This document shows positions 1 to 5,750 of a stretch of 7,644 bases of DNA, in pieces. The notes beneath the pieces are model-generated. The model worked only from the letters and a program-made list of their open reading frames with translations, was not told where the DNA came from and did no database searches. Source of the DNA: Planctomycetota bacterium (GTDB lineage: Bacteria > Planctomycetota > UBA8108 > UBA1146 > JAJFFE01); NCBI GenBank assembly GCA_020425835.1, contig JAGQRC010000148.1:1-7644 (forward strand), read 5' to 3'. The position numbers were made by a program, and so were the translations under genes. Numbering within the stretch: the stretch's first letter is position 1; each line of letters opens with the position of its first letter.

Positions 1-58
1 GTGTGTTCACCGGAGCCTCGACCGATGCACATCGATGATCGGGATCGCCGCACGCTGG

Positions 59-77
59 CCGACCGGAGCGGGGTCGG
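59..77 (-). terminator. Weak hairpin just after the DUF3108 gene
   Basis: CCGACC (59-64) and GGTCGG (72-77) are perfect inverted repeats around a 7-nt loop. On the minus strand the hairpin begins about 10 nt after the TAG stop of the DUF3108 gene. There is no T-tract behind it, so it is not a standard intrinsic terminator; it could be a rho-dependent end or an mRNA-stabilising hairpin. The rest of 1-87 holds no gene I can support. Confidence 0.25.
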
Positions 78-87
78 GATCCGGGCG

Positions 88-1152
88 CTACCGAGACGCG
101 GTGCCGGACTCGCCACTCGGTGCGACGGGGTCGGGAGCGATGACCACGGACTCGAGCTCGACCCGCGCATGGAGATCCATGAAGGCGAACGGTAGCTTGC
201 CCTGCACCAGCACGGGTCGCGACGTCGCCTTGTCGACCCAGATGTGGATCGTTCCGTTGAGCCCGAAGAGTCCCTTGAACTCCTCGTCGGCCTCGGTGCC
301 CTCCTCGGGCACGGGATCCAAGGTCAACTTGAAGGTGTCGAAGGTCCCGGCCTTCACCCGGATCTTGCCACCTTCGCGGGCCTGGACGCGGACGCGCCAC
401 CGATCCCAATCGGTGATCACGGGGACTTCGATCGGCTCCGAACCGGGCGCCAGGCCGAGCGTCCGCGCGTAGTAGACCGCGCTCAACACGTCGAAGTGGC
501 GCTCGGAGAGGTCGAAGTGGCGACGGTGTTTCCAGTGCCGGTGCGCGGGAATGCGGCAGTCTCGATCGTAGCAGTGGACCCACTCGTCCTCGGAGAACAT
601 GCCGCCCTGACGGAGCACGAAGTGCGCTCGATCCTGACAGTCGGGCTCCATGCAGTGTTTCTCGAGGATGTAATCCGCGACGCGTTCACCGAAAGTGACC
701 TTCTTCTCCCGCTTCTCGGACCCCGACTGCCGGTAGTGATAGACCGCGGGCCGGGTGAGGTCCGCGGACAACGTGGTCGTGACCGAGGTGTCGAGGGAGT
801 ACCCGAACTTCTCGCCGCGCGCCCTCGCCGTCAGAGTGACCCGTCCCTCATCGTCCCGGGCGACGGCGAACGTCGCTCGCCCGGCGTCTACGGTGACTCC
901 CGCCTTCCGGACCGTTCCCCGATAGACGAGCCGCTCGCCGACGGTCAGGTCGATCGGATCGGCGTGCCCCTCGCGATCCTCGACGGCCTCACCGCCCGAC
1001 GCCGGGAGCGCGCCTTCCCCGGCACCCTCGTGGGCCACGGTCAGCGGGGCCGGCGCGGTGGCCGACCCGGCGGAATGTGCGGCGGTGGCGGCGATGCCAG
1101 GATCCGTTGCCAGGGCATGGCCGAGCAACAAGAGCAGACCGACGAACGCCAT
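88..1152 (-). CDS. Secreted DUF3108-family protein with a Cys/His-rich insert
   Basis: The 354-residue product looks like a DUF3108 protein, a widespread Gram-negative envelope family with no established biochemical role. Residues 68-100 carry the opening GERLVYRGTVRKAG beta-strand pattern. Residues 220-235 (DVLSAVYYAR..G) match the central block, 266-276 give VKAGTFDTFKL, and 301-336 form the closing IHIWVDKATSRPV...L strands. Residues 2-16 are hydrophobic (VGLLLLLGHALA), so export is likely, although the signal lacks the usual basic start. Residues 24-66 look like a flexible Ala/Gly/Glu linker. The ATG is supported by GGAGA 9 nt upstream; no in-frame ATG, GTG or TTG was found for about 90 nt before it. 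Residues 166-212 hold two C-x4-C pairs (C167/C172 and C194/C199) and many histidines, which may mean disulfides or metal binding. The gene lies 123 nt downstream of the barrel lipoprotein on the same strand and may be its operon partner. Family assignment is fairly sure; function is unknown. Confidence 0.85.
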   Translation of the reverse strand: MAFVGLLLLLGHALATDPGIAATAAHSAGSATAPAPLTVAHEGAGEGALPASGGEAVEDREGHADPIDLTVGERLVYRGTVRKAGVTVDAGRATFAVARDDEGRVTLTARARGEKFGYSLDTSVTTTLSADLTRPAVYHYRQSGSEKREKKVTFGERVADYILEKHCMEPDCQDRAHFVLRQGGMFSEDEWVHCYDRDCRIPAHRHWKHRRHFDLSERHFDVLSAVYYARTLGLAPGSEPIEVPVITDWDRWRVRVQAREGGKIRVKAGTFDTFKLTLDPVPEEGTEADEEFKGLFGLNGTIHIWVDKATSRPVLVQGKLPFAFMDLHARVELESVVIAPDPVAPSGESGTASR

Positions 1153-1275
1153 GTCGTCTTCTCCAACGGCGGGCCTGGGAGACCGGGAGGCTCTGAATTC
1201 CGATCCGGAGTCCGAGAATCGTCTCTCCGACCCGAACGCGGCCTCTCCACGGACTCTGGGGGGGCCTCGGTCCGC
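1153..1275 (-). other. Intergenic gap between barrel lipoprotein and DUF3108 genes
   Basis: This 123-nt gap holds the ribosome binding site of the DUF3108 gene (GGAGA on the minus strand, just above 1152). It also holds an imperfect hairpin at 1210-1231: arms GTCCGAGA and TCTCCGAC pair except for one C-C mismatch, around a 6-nt loop. No T-tract follows on either strand and no clear promoter is visible. Read-through from the upstream gene is the simplest view, with the hairpin as a possible partial stop or processing site. Confidence 0.3.
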
Positions 1276-1968
1276 TCAGAAGCGGTACTCCAGGCCGAAG
1301 CTCGCCTCCCTCAGCGGGAAGTCGTCGAGCCGACTCGCGAGCGGCTCGACGAACGAATACTCACCCAGGAGGTGAAGATGTTCGGCGAGGTACACCTCGA
1401 GCCCCAAACCATACCTCAGCGCCGCGGACTGTTCTACGCTGCTGTTCGAGGCGTTGCCGGGCACCCCGGCGACGTGGCCCGGAGACTTCGCCCGGATCCA
1501 CATCAGGCCCGCGCCGAGGGTGGCGTAGGGCTGGATCCGGGCGGCATTGCCCTCGAGGAACCCGAGCGGGTAGAGCCGGGTGTTGATCGTCAAGACCCGC
1601 GCCTCATAGGCGTCGACCGGACCCGCCGGAGTTGCCGTCGTGTCGGGGGACGAGTCGAAGTTGAGATGGTCGGCGAAGCTCGCCTCGAGACCCATGTATC
1701 GACTGCCCCGAAAGCCGAAGCGCGCAAACAGTCCGTTCGAACGGTCGACCGAGGTTCCCGCCACGTCGAAGTCGTCGAACCCCGCGGTGTAGCCGAAGCC
1801 GAGATAGGTTCCCGACCGGGTGAAGCGGCCCTCGTCTCCCGCGAGGAACTGCCGGTGTTCCTCGTAGTAGGCGGGTTCGTCGACGGCGGCACAACCGGCC
1901 AAACCGAGCGCAGCGATCGCGACGATCGCGAGACGCGTGAACACTCGACGCCAATCCGGGTGATTCAT
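1276..1968 (-). CDS. Putative lipid-anchored outer-membrane beta-barrel protein
   Basis: The 230-residue product starts with a basic segment (R7, R8, R12), a hydrophobic core (13-24) and a canonical lipobox L23-A24-G25-C26, so processing by signal peptidase II at C26 is predicted. The rest is a run of short amphipathic strands, for example TYLGFGYTAGF (54-64), NGLFARFGFRG (79-88), IQPYATLGAGLMWI (145-158) and LRYGLGLEVYLAEHLHLLGEYSF (184-206, about). The chain ends in FGLEYRF with a terminal Phe, the usual C-terminal signal for BAM-dependent barrel insertion. This resembles the small OmpA/OmpW-like 'outer membrane beta-barrel' families. The ATG at 1968 is chosen over an in-frame ATG at 2025 because it has GGGAGG 4 nt upstream and places the signal peptide at the N-terminus. 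A lipobox together with a barrel is unusual. It is probably the first gene of a unit with the DUF3108 gene. The function is not known. Confidence 0.8.
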   Translation of the reverse strand: MNHPDWRRVFTRLAIVAIAALGLAGCAAVDEPAYYEEHRQFLAGDEGRFTRSGTYLGFGYTAGFDDFDVAGTSVDRSNGLFARFGFRGSRYMGLEASFADHLNFDSSPDTTATPAGPVDAYEARVLTINTRLYPLGFLEGNAARIQPYATLGAGLMWIRAKSPGHVAGVPGNASNSSVEQSAALRYGLGLEVYLAEHLHLLGEYSFVEPLASRLDDFPLREASFGLEYRF

Positions 1969-1972
1969 CGGG

Positions 1973-1978
1973 CCTCCC
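1973..1978 (-). promoter_or_regulatory. Ribosome binding site of the barrel lipoprotein gene
   Basis: GGGAGG on the minus strand, 4 nt before the ATG at 1968. This site decides between the two in-frame ATG codons (1968 and 2025) in favour of the shorter protein with an N-terminal lipoprotein signal. Confidence 0.7.
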
Positions 1979-2080
1979 GAGAGCTCCGTGGGCGGTCCCG
2001 GCTCGGGAAGAGGAGGGAACACCAACCCGACGGGACACCATTCTGGAAGGCGCGGATTGTCGCAGGATCGGCGCGGTCGA

Positions 2081-2100
2081 GGGGTGAAATCGGCTTCATG
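2081..2100. repeat. 20-nt element shared with 4231-4250 (copy 1)
   Basis: GGGGTGAAATCGGCTTCATG here matches 16 of 20 positions of the sequence at 4231-4250, including nine identical bases GGCTTCATG at the end. Both copies sit in gaps between divergent genes and upstream of a minus-strand gene. Read on the minus strand, each copy also begins a short open frame (MKPISP... here, MKPLSP... at the other site). The frame here, 2099 down to 1965, has 44 codons, and its TGA overlaps the ATG of the barrel lipoprotein as ATGA. It lacks a clear ribosome binding site. It may be an operator, a leader peptide or a chance match. Confidence 0.3.
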
Positions 2101-2104
2101 AGGA

Positions 2105-2119
2105 CGCGATCGAATCGCG
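2105..2119. promoter_or_regulatory. Perfect inverted repeat in divergent control region
   Basis: CGCGAT-CGA-ATCGCG is a 6-bp perfect inverted repeat with a 3-nt spacer. It lies 65 nt before the LptF/G start and about 136 nt before the barrel lipoprotein start, directly beside the shared 20-nt element. The size and symmetry suit a dimeric repressor or activator site. In GC-rich DNA such a repeat can also arise by chance. Confidence 0.3.
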
Positions 2120-2171
2120 GAGGGTTCGGTGCGCCACCGAAGATCCCTCCACTTCCGCGCGAGTTCGCCAC

Positions 2172-2177
2172 TATCAT
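2172..2177 (+). promoter_or_regulatory. Possible -10 box giving a leaderless LptF/G transcript
   Basis: TATCAT differs from TATAAT at one position and lies 6 nt before the ATG at 2184. A transcript starting at the usual distance would begin at or near that ATG. No Shine-Dalgarno-like purine run precedes the ATG, which agrees with a leaderless message. No convincing -35 hexamer is seen. Confidence 0.25.
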
Positions 2178-2183
2178 GCGTCC

Positions 2184-3437
2184 ATGCGACGCTTTCCCTG
2201 GAGACTCTATCGGTACTTCGGTTTCCAGATTGCCGCGACGTTCGCGGTCGCGGTCACCGCGTTGACCCTGCTGTACTATGTCGTGGTCGGCATCCAAGGG
2301 GTGTACCGCGACCTCCCGATCCGGATCGTCCTGACCTGGGCCACGGCCTCGATCGGTGTCTCCTTCTTCTTCACGATCCCGATCTCGCTGCTCGTCTCGG
2401 GCTCCCTGACGTACGGGCGACTCGTCGCCGACCGCGAGTACACCGCGGTGACGTCGGCCGGTCTCTCCCCCCTCCACTTCTACGTCCCGATGGGAATCCT
2501 GAGCAGCGCACTCGCGGGGATCGGTGCCCTGACTCACGGCACGGTGCTCCCCGATGCTCACTACGCTCAGCGCGACCTCTCCCGCTATGTGTTGCCCCAG
2601 ATCGCCAGCCTCGGGGATCGGTTCGACGAACAGTTGCCGGTCGAGGACGGGGTCGTCTGGTTCGCCGAGGTGCGCGACGGCCGCTACCTGCGGGGGATCC
2701 ATGTCGAGAAGAAGTTCCCTCGGAACCACTTCCGCCTGTTCGACGACGGCACCGCGCGCCCCGACGAGCGGGCGAACGAGGACGAAGATCCGCGTCCCCC
2801 CGTCACCGTCATCCTCGACGCGGCGCGGGGCAGCATCGAGGTCGACGCCGACGAAGAGCTGATCCGACTGGTGCTGACCGGGGTCGACATGCGCGTCTCG
2901 TCCCTCGACTCGCAACCGCTGTCGGAGGTCGGTCGGGCTCACGAGACCTTTCGGATGGACGATCTCGAGTTGGAGTTCTCGACGCCACACACCGACCGAC
3001 GGAGGACCGACTTCAGGAATCCCCAGCTCGCCGAGGAGATCGTCCGGTTGGCCGAGGAGATCGATCACGAGCGAGCGAAACTGGCGACGATCCCCGACGC
3101 GCCGAGCCTCGAAGAACAGACGAAGCTGGTCGAGTACCTGGTCCGGACGCGCCAGGAGTACCAGGCCGAGTACTGGAGGAGAAAGGCACTGGCCATCTCG
3201 ATCCTGACGTTCGGATTCCTCAGCTTCGCGACGTCGTTCTCGTTCCGGTACAGCCACTGGTTGAGCGCGCTCTTCTACGGGGCACTGCTCGTGATCCTCG
3301 TCTTCTATCCGTTGCTGTTGTTGGGAGAGACGCTGTGCGCCGAGGTCGGCATGCCCGCCCCGGTCGCGCTACTCCTCGGCAACGCCGCCCTGCTCTTGGT
3401 CTCGATGATCCTGTGTCGTCGGATCATTCTCCGCTGA
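2184..3437 (+). CDS. LptF/LptG-family (YjgP/YjgQ) LPS export permease
   Basis: The 417-residue product is an inner-membrane subunit of the LptBFG type, which uses LptB ATP hydrolysis to extract lipopolysaccharide and pass it to LptC/LptA. The fold order is clear: membrane helices near 16-37, 48-73 and 98-122, a periplasmic beta-jellyroll (about 150-270), then helices near 335-355, 358-380 and 391-413. The family signature between helices 2 and 3 is present (LLVSGSLTYGRLVADREYTAVTSAGLSP, residues 69-96), including the R-E pair and the Ala-Gly typical of the LptB-coupling helix. A charged, probably helical stretch (280-331) leads to the EYWRRKALAIS entry into helix 4. The jellyroll carries an acidic, probably disordered loop at 187-206. 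F and G cannot be told apart safely; the partner and lptB are not in the window. The ATG lacks a Shine-Dalgarno site. The 3' end overlaps the convergent PAP2 gene by 14 bp. Confidence 0.9.
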   Translation: MRRFPWRLYRYFGFQIAATFAVAVTALTLLYYVVVGIQGVYRDLPIRIVLTWATASIGVSFFFTIPISLLVSGSLTYGRLVADREYTAVTSAGLSPLHFYVPMGILSSALAGIGALTHGTVLPDAHYAQRDLSRYVLPQIASLGDRFDEQLPVEDGVVWFAEVRDGRYLRGIHVEKKFPRNHFRLFDDGTARPDERANEDEDPRPPVTVILDAARGSIEVDADEELIRLVLTGVDMRVSSLDSQPLSEVGRAHETFRMDDLELEFSTPHTDRRRTDFRNPQLAEEIVRLAEEIDHERAKLATIPDAPSLEEQTKLVEYLVRTRQEYQAEYWRRKALAISILTFGFLSFATSFSFRYSHWLSALFYGALLVILVFYPLLLLGETLCAEVGMPAPVALLLGNAALLLVSMILCRRIILR

Positions 3438-4179
3438 CGGGATCCCGATCCTCGGTGGCTCGACGAGGAAGGAGCGACACGACGATCCCCGCGGTCGTCG
3501 TGGTCACGATCGCCGACCACACCACATCCGACAGATAGTGAGCGCCGGCGGCGATCCGAGTCAGGCCGAACGTCCCGCCGAGAGCGACCGCGGCGACGGT
3601 CCAGTACACCGCGCCTCGTCGACAGCGATCGCGACGGAGCGAGAGAGCGGCTCCGATCAGCGCGAACCCCGAAGCGGCGTGCCCCGAGGGAAACGATCGA
3701 CCGTGATGCGGCGACCCCAACACCAACACGGGGAGATAGTCCGCACGCCCTCGGAACTCGCGGATCTCCCGCGGGCGCGGTCTCCCCCAGTACTCCTTGA
3801 GCCCGAGGTTGATCGCCAGCCCCGGCCCGACGGCGAGGACGATCAAGTAGCTCAGCGCAGCCCGGCGAGCGACCGCCCGATGCCGGGGCCAGATCCAACC
3901 GAGACAGACGCCGATCGATCCGAGGACGAGTCCACCGCCGACCCAGAGCGCCGAGGCCGCGACCGCGGGCCAAGCCTTGCCCGCCGCACCGATCCAGAGA
4001 CGGCCATCGATCGGCGTCGGCGTGAAGAAGAGACGTGAGATCCGGAGGTCGAGATCGGTCCACCAGAACAGCGGAGTGGAGACACCGACAACCACCGCTA
4101 GGACGGCCCACGGGCATCGCCACGACGGGCCCCGTTCGACGTCGGGCTCGAACCGTCGCTCCACTCGCTCATCCTCCAT
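3424..4179 (-). CDS. PAP2-superfamily membrane phosphatase
   Basis: The 251-residue product has the complete three-part acid phosphatase signature of the PAP2 superfamily: K128-x6-R135-P136 (KEYWGRPRP), P164-S165-G166-H167 within RSFPSGHAASGFAL, and R208-x5-H214-x3-D218 (RIAAGAHYLSD). In this family the two histidines form and resolve the phospho-enzyme. Hydrophobic segments near 23-40, 70-95, 108-125, 167-180, 190-206 and 217-238 fit the usual six-helix membrane layout, with the active site facing the periplasm. The opening FWWTDLDLRISRLFF resembles bacterial lipid phosphatases that act on lipid A, undecaprenyl diphosphate or phosphatidylglycerol phosphate; the substrate cannot be chosen from sequence. 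The neighbouring LptF/G gene makes lipid A a reasonable guess. The ATG has GGAG 5 nt upstream. The gene is transcribed towards LptF/G and overlaps its end. Confidence 0.92.
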   Translation of the reverse strand: MEDERVERRFEPDVERGPSWRCPWAVLAVVVGVSTPLFWWTDLDLRISRLFFTPTPIDGRLWIGAAGKAWPAVAASALWVGGGLVLGSIGVCLGWIWPRHRAVARRAALSYLIVLAVGPGLAINLGLKEYWGRPRPREIREFRGRADYLPVLVLGSPHHGRSFPSGHAASGFALIGAALSLRRDRCRRGAVYWTVAAVALGGTFGLTRIAAGAHYLSDVVWSAIVTTTTAGIVVSLLPRRATEDRDPVSGE

Positions 4180-4230
4180 CCCGGCTCCGTCCGCTGGCGT
4201 CCGAACAGAGTACGCACAGCGTCGCCGTCG

Positions 4231-4250
4231 GAGGTGACAAGGGCTTCATG
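4231..4250. repeat. 20-nt element shared with 2081-2100 (copy 2)
   Basis: GAGGTGACAAGGGCTTCATG is the second copy of the element. On the minus strand it starts a 26-codon frame (MKPLSPPTAT..., 4249 down to 4169) that ends 11 nt inside the PAP2 gene, a layout similar to the first copy. A weak AAGG lies about 9 nt before its ATG. The element is either a common binding site for both minus-strand genes, a leader-peptide start or coincidence. Confidence 0.3.
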
Positions 4251-4292
4251 CGACAGGGCCTTCGGGTCATGAATCCGAATTCACATCCGCCC

Positions 4293-4325
4293 CCCGGCCG
4301 CTCGCTACAACACGTCGTGGCCGGG
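4293..4325. repeat. Inverted repeat CCCGGCC...GGCCGGG
   Basis: Seven-base perfect arms at 4293-4299 and 4319-4325 enclose 19 nt that include the -10-like TACAAC. It could be a split operator over the efflux promoter or, if transcribed from upstream, a leader hairpin. The arms are pure G/C, so chance is possible. Confidence 0.3.
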
Positions 4326-4367
4326 AGCCCGTGAGCATCTCGATCACCCGAGCGGGGCCCCGTATCG

Positions 4368-5750
4368 GTGGAGCGTCCCCGCGATTCGCCGGAGCGTTCG
4401 TCCGACCCATCGCTGAGACGAGATCATGCGCCACCTCGACTCCGCCATCTACGCCACCCTCTGTTGCTTGACGGTCGGGAGCGCGAAGTGGTCGAGCGGA
4501 CCGGGCACGAGCTCGGAGCCGCGATCCGGCAGGAGGAGCCCGACGTCGACGCGTCGTGGAACGATGGCCTCACCGCCGAGGAGGCGGTGGCGGTGGCGTT
4601 TCGCAACAGCGCCGTCCTGCGCGCCCGACTGACGGACTTGGACGTCGCGCTGGCCACTTTCGACGAAGCGCGGCGACCGACCAATCCCCGGTTGTCCTTC
4701 CTCGCTCCGATCGATCCCCGGCGGCTGTCCCTCGCCCTCCTGGTTCCGCTCGAGTCGCTGTGGCAACTTCCGTCTCGGACCCGCGCGGCGAACCGCGCTC
4801 TCGCCAGCGCGGCCGAATCGGCGCTCCAGGAAGTTCTCGCCCTCCGACACGCGGTGCTCGTCTCCCACGCACAGCTCCTCCTGGGCGAGGCGCGCGTCCG
4901 ACACCAGTCGGAGCTGGTCACCGCTTGGCAATCCTCGCTCGCGATGATCACCTCTCGTATCGACGCGGGCGACGCGGCGCCTTCCGAAGCCGACCCGATT
5001 CGCGCGGAACTGGCCGTGTCCGAGACCGAGCTCCGACGCCGCGAATCCGAGCGCGATGGCGCCCGAGTGGAGTTCTTCGTTCTGCTCGGGGTCGAACCGC
5101 GTGCCGTCGATCTTCGCGACGCGGTGTCCGCTCCCCGGACGCTGCCGACCGAAGAGACGCTGATCTCGGTCGCGCTGGATCGACGCCCCGAGCTCCGCGC
5201 TTCGGGCTTGGCGATCGAGGCCGCCGCCTCTCGTCTGCAGTGGGAGAAGGAACGGATCGCGTCCCTGCTCGGGTCGCTGGATGGCGAGGCCGAGGGCGCA
5301 CCGGCGGACACGTTGGCCTTCACGTTCGGTCTCGAAGTCGAGCTCCCGATCTTCTCCCGCAACGAGGGAGGAATCGGTCGCGCCGAAGCGGAGCTCGTTC
5401 GCGCCGTCGAGCAGCATCGGGCACTCTTGCATCGCGTCCGCTCCGATGTGCACGCCGCAGTCGCGCGACTTCTCGGTGCGCGGCGATCGCTCGATGCCCA
5501 GAGTTCCGCGCACACGGCGGTCGAAGAAGCGGAACGCTCGGCACGCTCCGCGTTCTCCCATGGCGCCGCGAGCTACCTCGTCGTCATCGACGCGCTGCGG
5601 CGTCGGGCGGTGGCGGATCTGAACGCCTGCGAAATCGACGCGGAGATCCAACGGGCCCGAGCCGATCTCGACCGAGCCGTCGGCATTCCGCTCGACCTCC
5701 TTCTTCGCGACACCGCACCGCCGACGACATCCACCGAGGAGGGCGCGTGA
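4368..5750 (+). CDS. TolC/CusC-like outer-membrane efflux factor, N-terminus probably frameshifted
   Basis: The longest open frame (GTG start, 460 residues) encodes an outer-membrane efflux protein, the trimeric exit duct of an RND or HlyD-linked pump. Two OEP repeats are visible. The first runs about 66-255, with GLTAEEAVAVAFRNSAVLRA and RRPTNPRLSF, and GDAAPSEADPIRAEL near 201-215. The second runs about 260-445, with the VELPIFSRNEGGIGRAEAE turn at 324-342. The chain ends soon after a RARADLDRAVG helix, as usual. The first 40 residues in this frame are Arg/Pro-rich and hold no signal peptide, although the protein must be exported. A good signal lies in another frame at 4426-4485, and family-like sequence (VERTGHELG) begins at residue 42. 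Alternative in-frame starts are TTG 4464 and GTG 4488, the latter with GGGAG 6 nt upstream, but neither gives a signal. It is the first gene of the efflux operon; its stop overlaps the adaptor start. Confidence 0.85.
   Translation: MERPRDSPERSSDPSLRRDHAPPRLRHLRHPLLLDGREREVVERTGHELGAAIRQEEPDVDASWNDGLTAEEAVAVAFRNSAVLRARLTDLDVALATFDEARRPTNPRLSFLAPIDPRRLSLALLVPLESLWQLPSRTRAANRALASAAESALQEVLALRHAVLVSHAQLLLGEARVRHQSELVTAWQSSLAMITSRIDAGDAAPSEADPIRAELAVSETELRRRESERDGARVEFFVLLGVEPRAVDLRDAVSAPRTLPTEETLISVALDRRPELRASGLAIEAAASRLQWEKERIASLLGSLDGEAEGAPADTLAFTFGLEVELPIFSRNEGGIGRAEAELVRAVEQHRALLHRVRSDVHAAVARLLGARRSLDAQSSAHTAVEEAERSARSAFSHGAASYLVVIDALRRRAVADLNACEIDAEIQRARADLDRAVGIPLDLLLRDTAPPTTSTEEGA
4426..4485 (+). 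other. Out-of-frame signal-peptide segment for the outer-membrane factor
   Basis: An ATG at 4426 opens a frame reading MRHLDSAIYATLCCLTVGSA. This has one basic residue (R2), a hydrophobic core and a G-S-A ending that suits signal peptidase I. The same frame then becomes Arg/Ser/Pro-rich and stops at 4632. The outer-membrane-factor frame reads EVVERTGHELG from 4485. Adding one base at about 4483-4486 (for example a G, giving GCG GAA GTG) would fuse signal and mature protein exactly. The segment is therefore probably the true 5' end of that gene, now separated by a one-base loss or a read error. Confidence 0.55.
5737..5742 (+). promoter_or_regulatory. Ribosome binding site of the adaptor gene
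   Basis: AGGAGG inside the last codons of the outer-membrane factor, 4 nt before a GTG at 5747. It fixes that GTG as the adaptor start and shows tight coupling of the two genes through the GTGA start/stop overlap (5747-5750). Confidence 0.75.

Larger units (their letters stand above)
4180..4425. promoter_or_regulatory. Divergent control region between PAP2 and efflux operon
   Basis: This gap must hold the promoters of the PAP2 gene (minus) and the efflux operon (plus). It contains the second copy of the shared 20-nt element (4231-4250), an inverted repeat TGAAT-CCGA-ATTCA (4270-4283) and a larger inverted repeat at 4293-4325. TTCACA (4280-4285) and TACAAC (4306-4311) resemble -35 and -10 boxes for the plus strand, but their 20-nt spacing is too long for a good sigma-70 promoter. 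Some MerR-type metal regulators act on 19-20-nt spacers, yet I see no clear MerR dyad between the boxes. The outer-membrane-factor frame is open from 4368, which may or may not be translated here. Confidence 0.4.

Noticed and set aside
1..195. Short plus-strand frame at the left edge, and a minus-strand ATG at 32 that stays open to the edge
   Set aside because: The plus frame is mostly antisense to the DUF3108 gene. The minus-strand ATG has only ten codons in the window and no ribosome binding site, so neither can be supported as a gene.
244..2265. Long plus-strand open frame of 673 codons
   Set aside because: It runs antisense to the DUF3108 and barrel-lipoprotein genes, is Arg/Gly/Glu-rich, and has no recognisable domain. 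High GC removes stop codons from shadow frames.
1965..3257. Minus-strand open frame of 430 codons across the LptF/G gene
   Set aside because: It is antisense to a clear LptF/G coding region and has charged low-complexity composition. Only its last 44 codons, outside that gene, are mentioned as a possible leader frame.
2129..3538. Plus-strand frame of 469 codons overlapping LptF/G
   Set aside because: It is Arg/Pro-rich in a shifted frame of a well-supported membrane protein gene; no hydrophobic or domain pattern.
3538..4038. Plus-strand frame of 166 codons inside the PAP2 gene
   Set aside because: It is antisense to an intact PAP2 phosphatase with all three catalytic motifs; its own sequence is Arg/Asp/Pro-rich with no domain.
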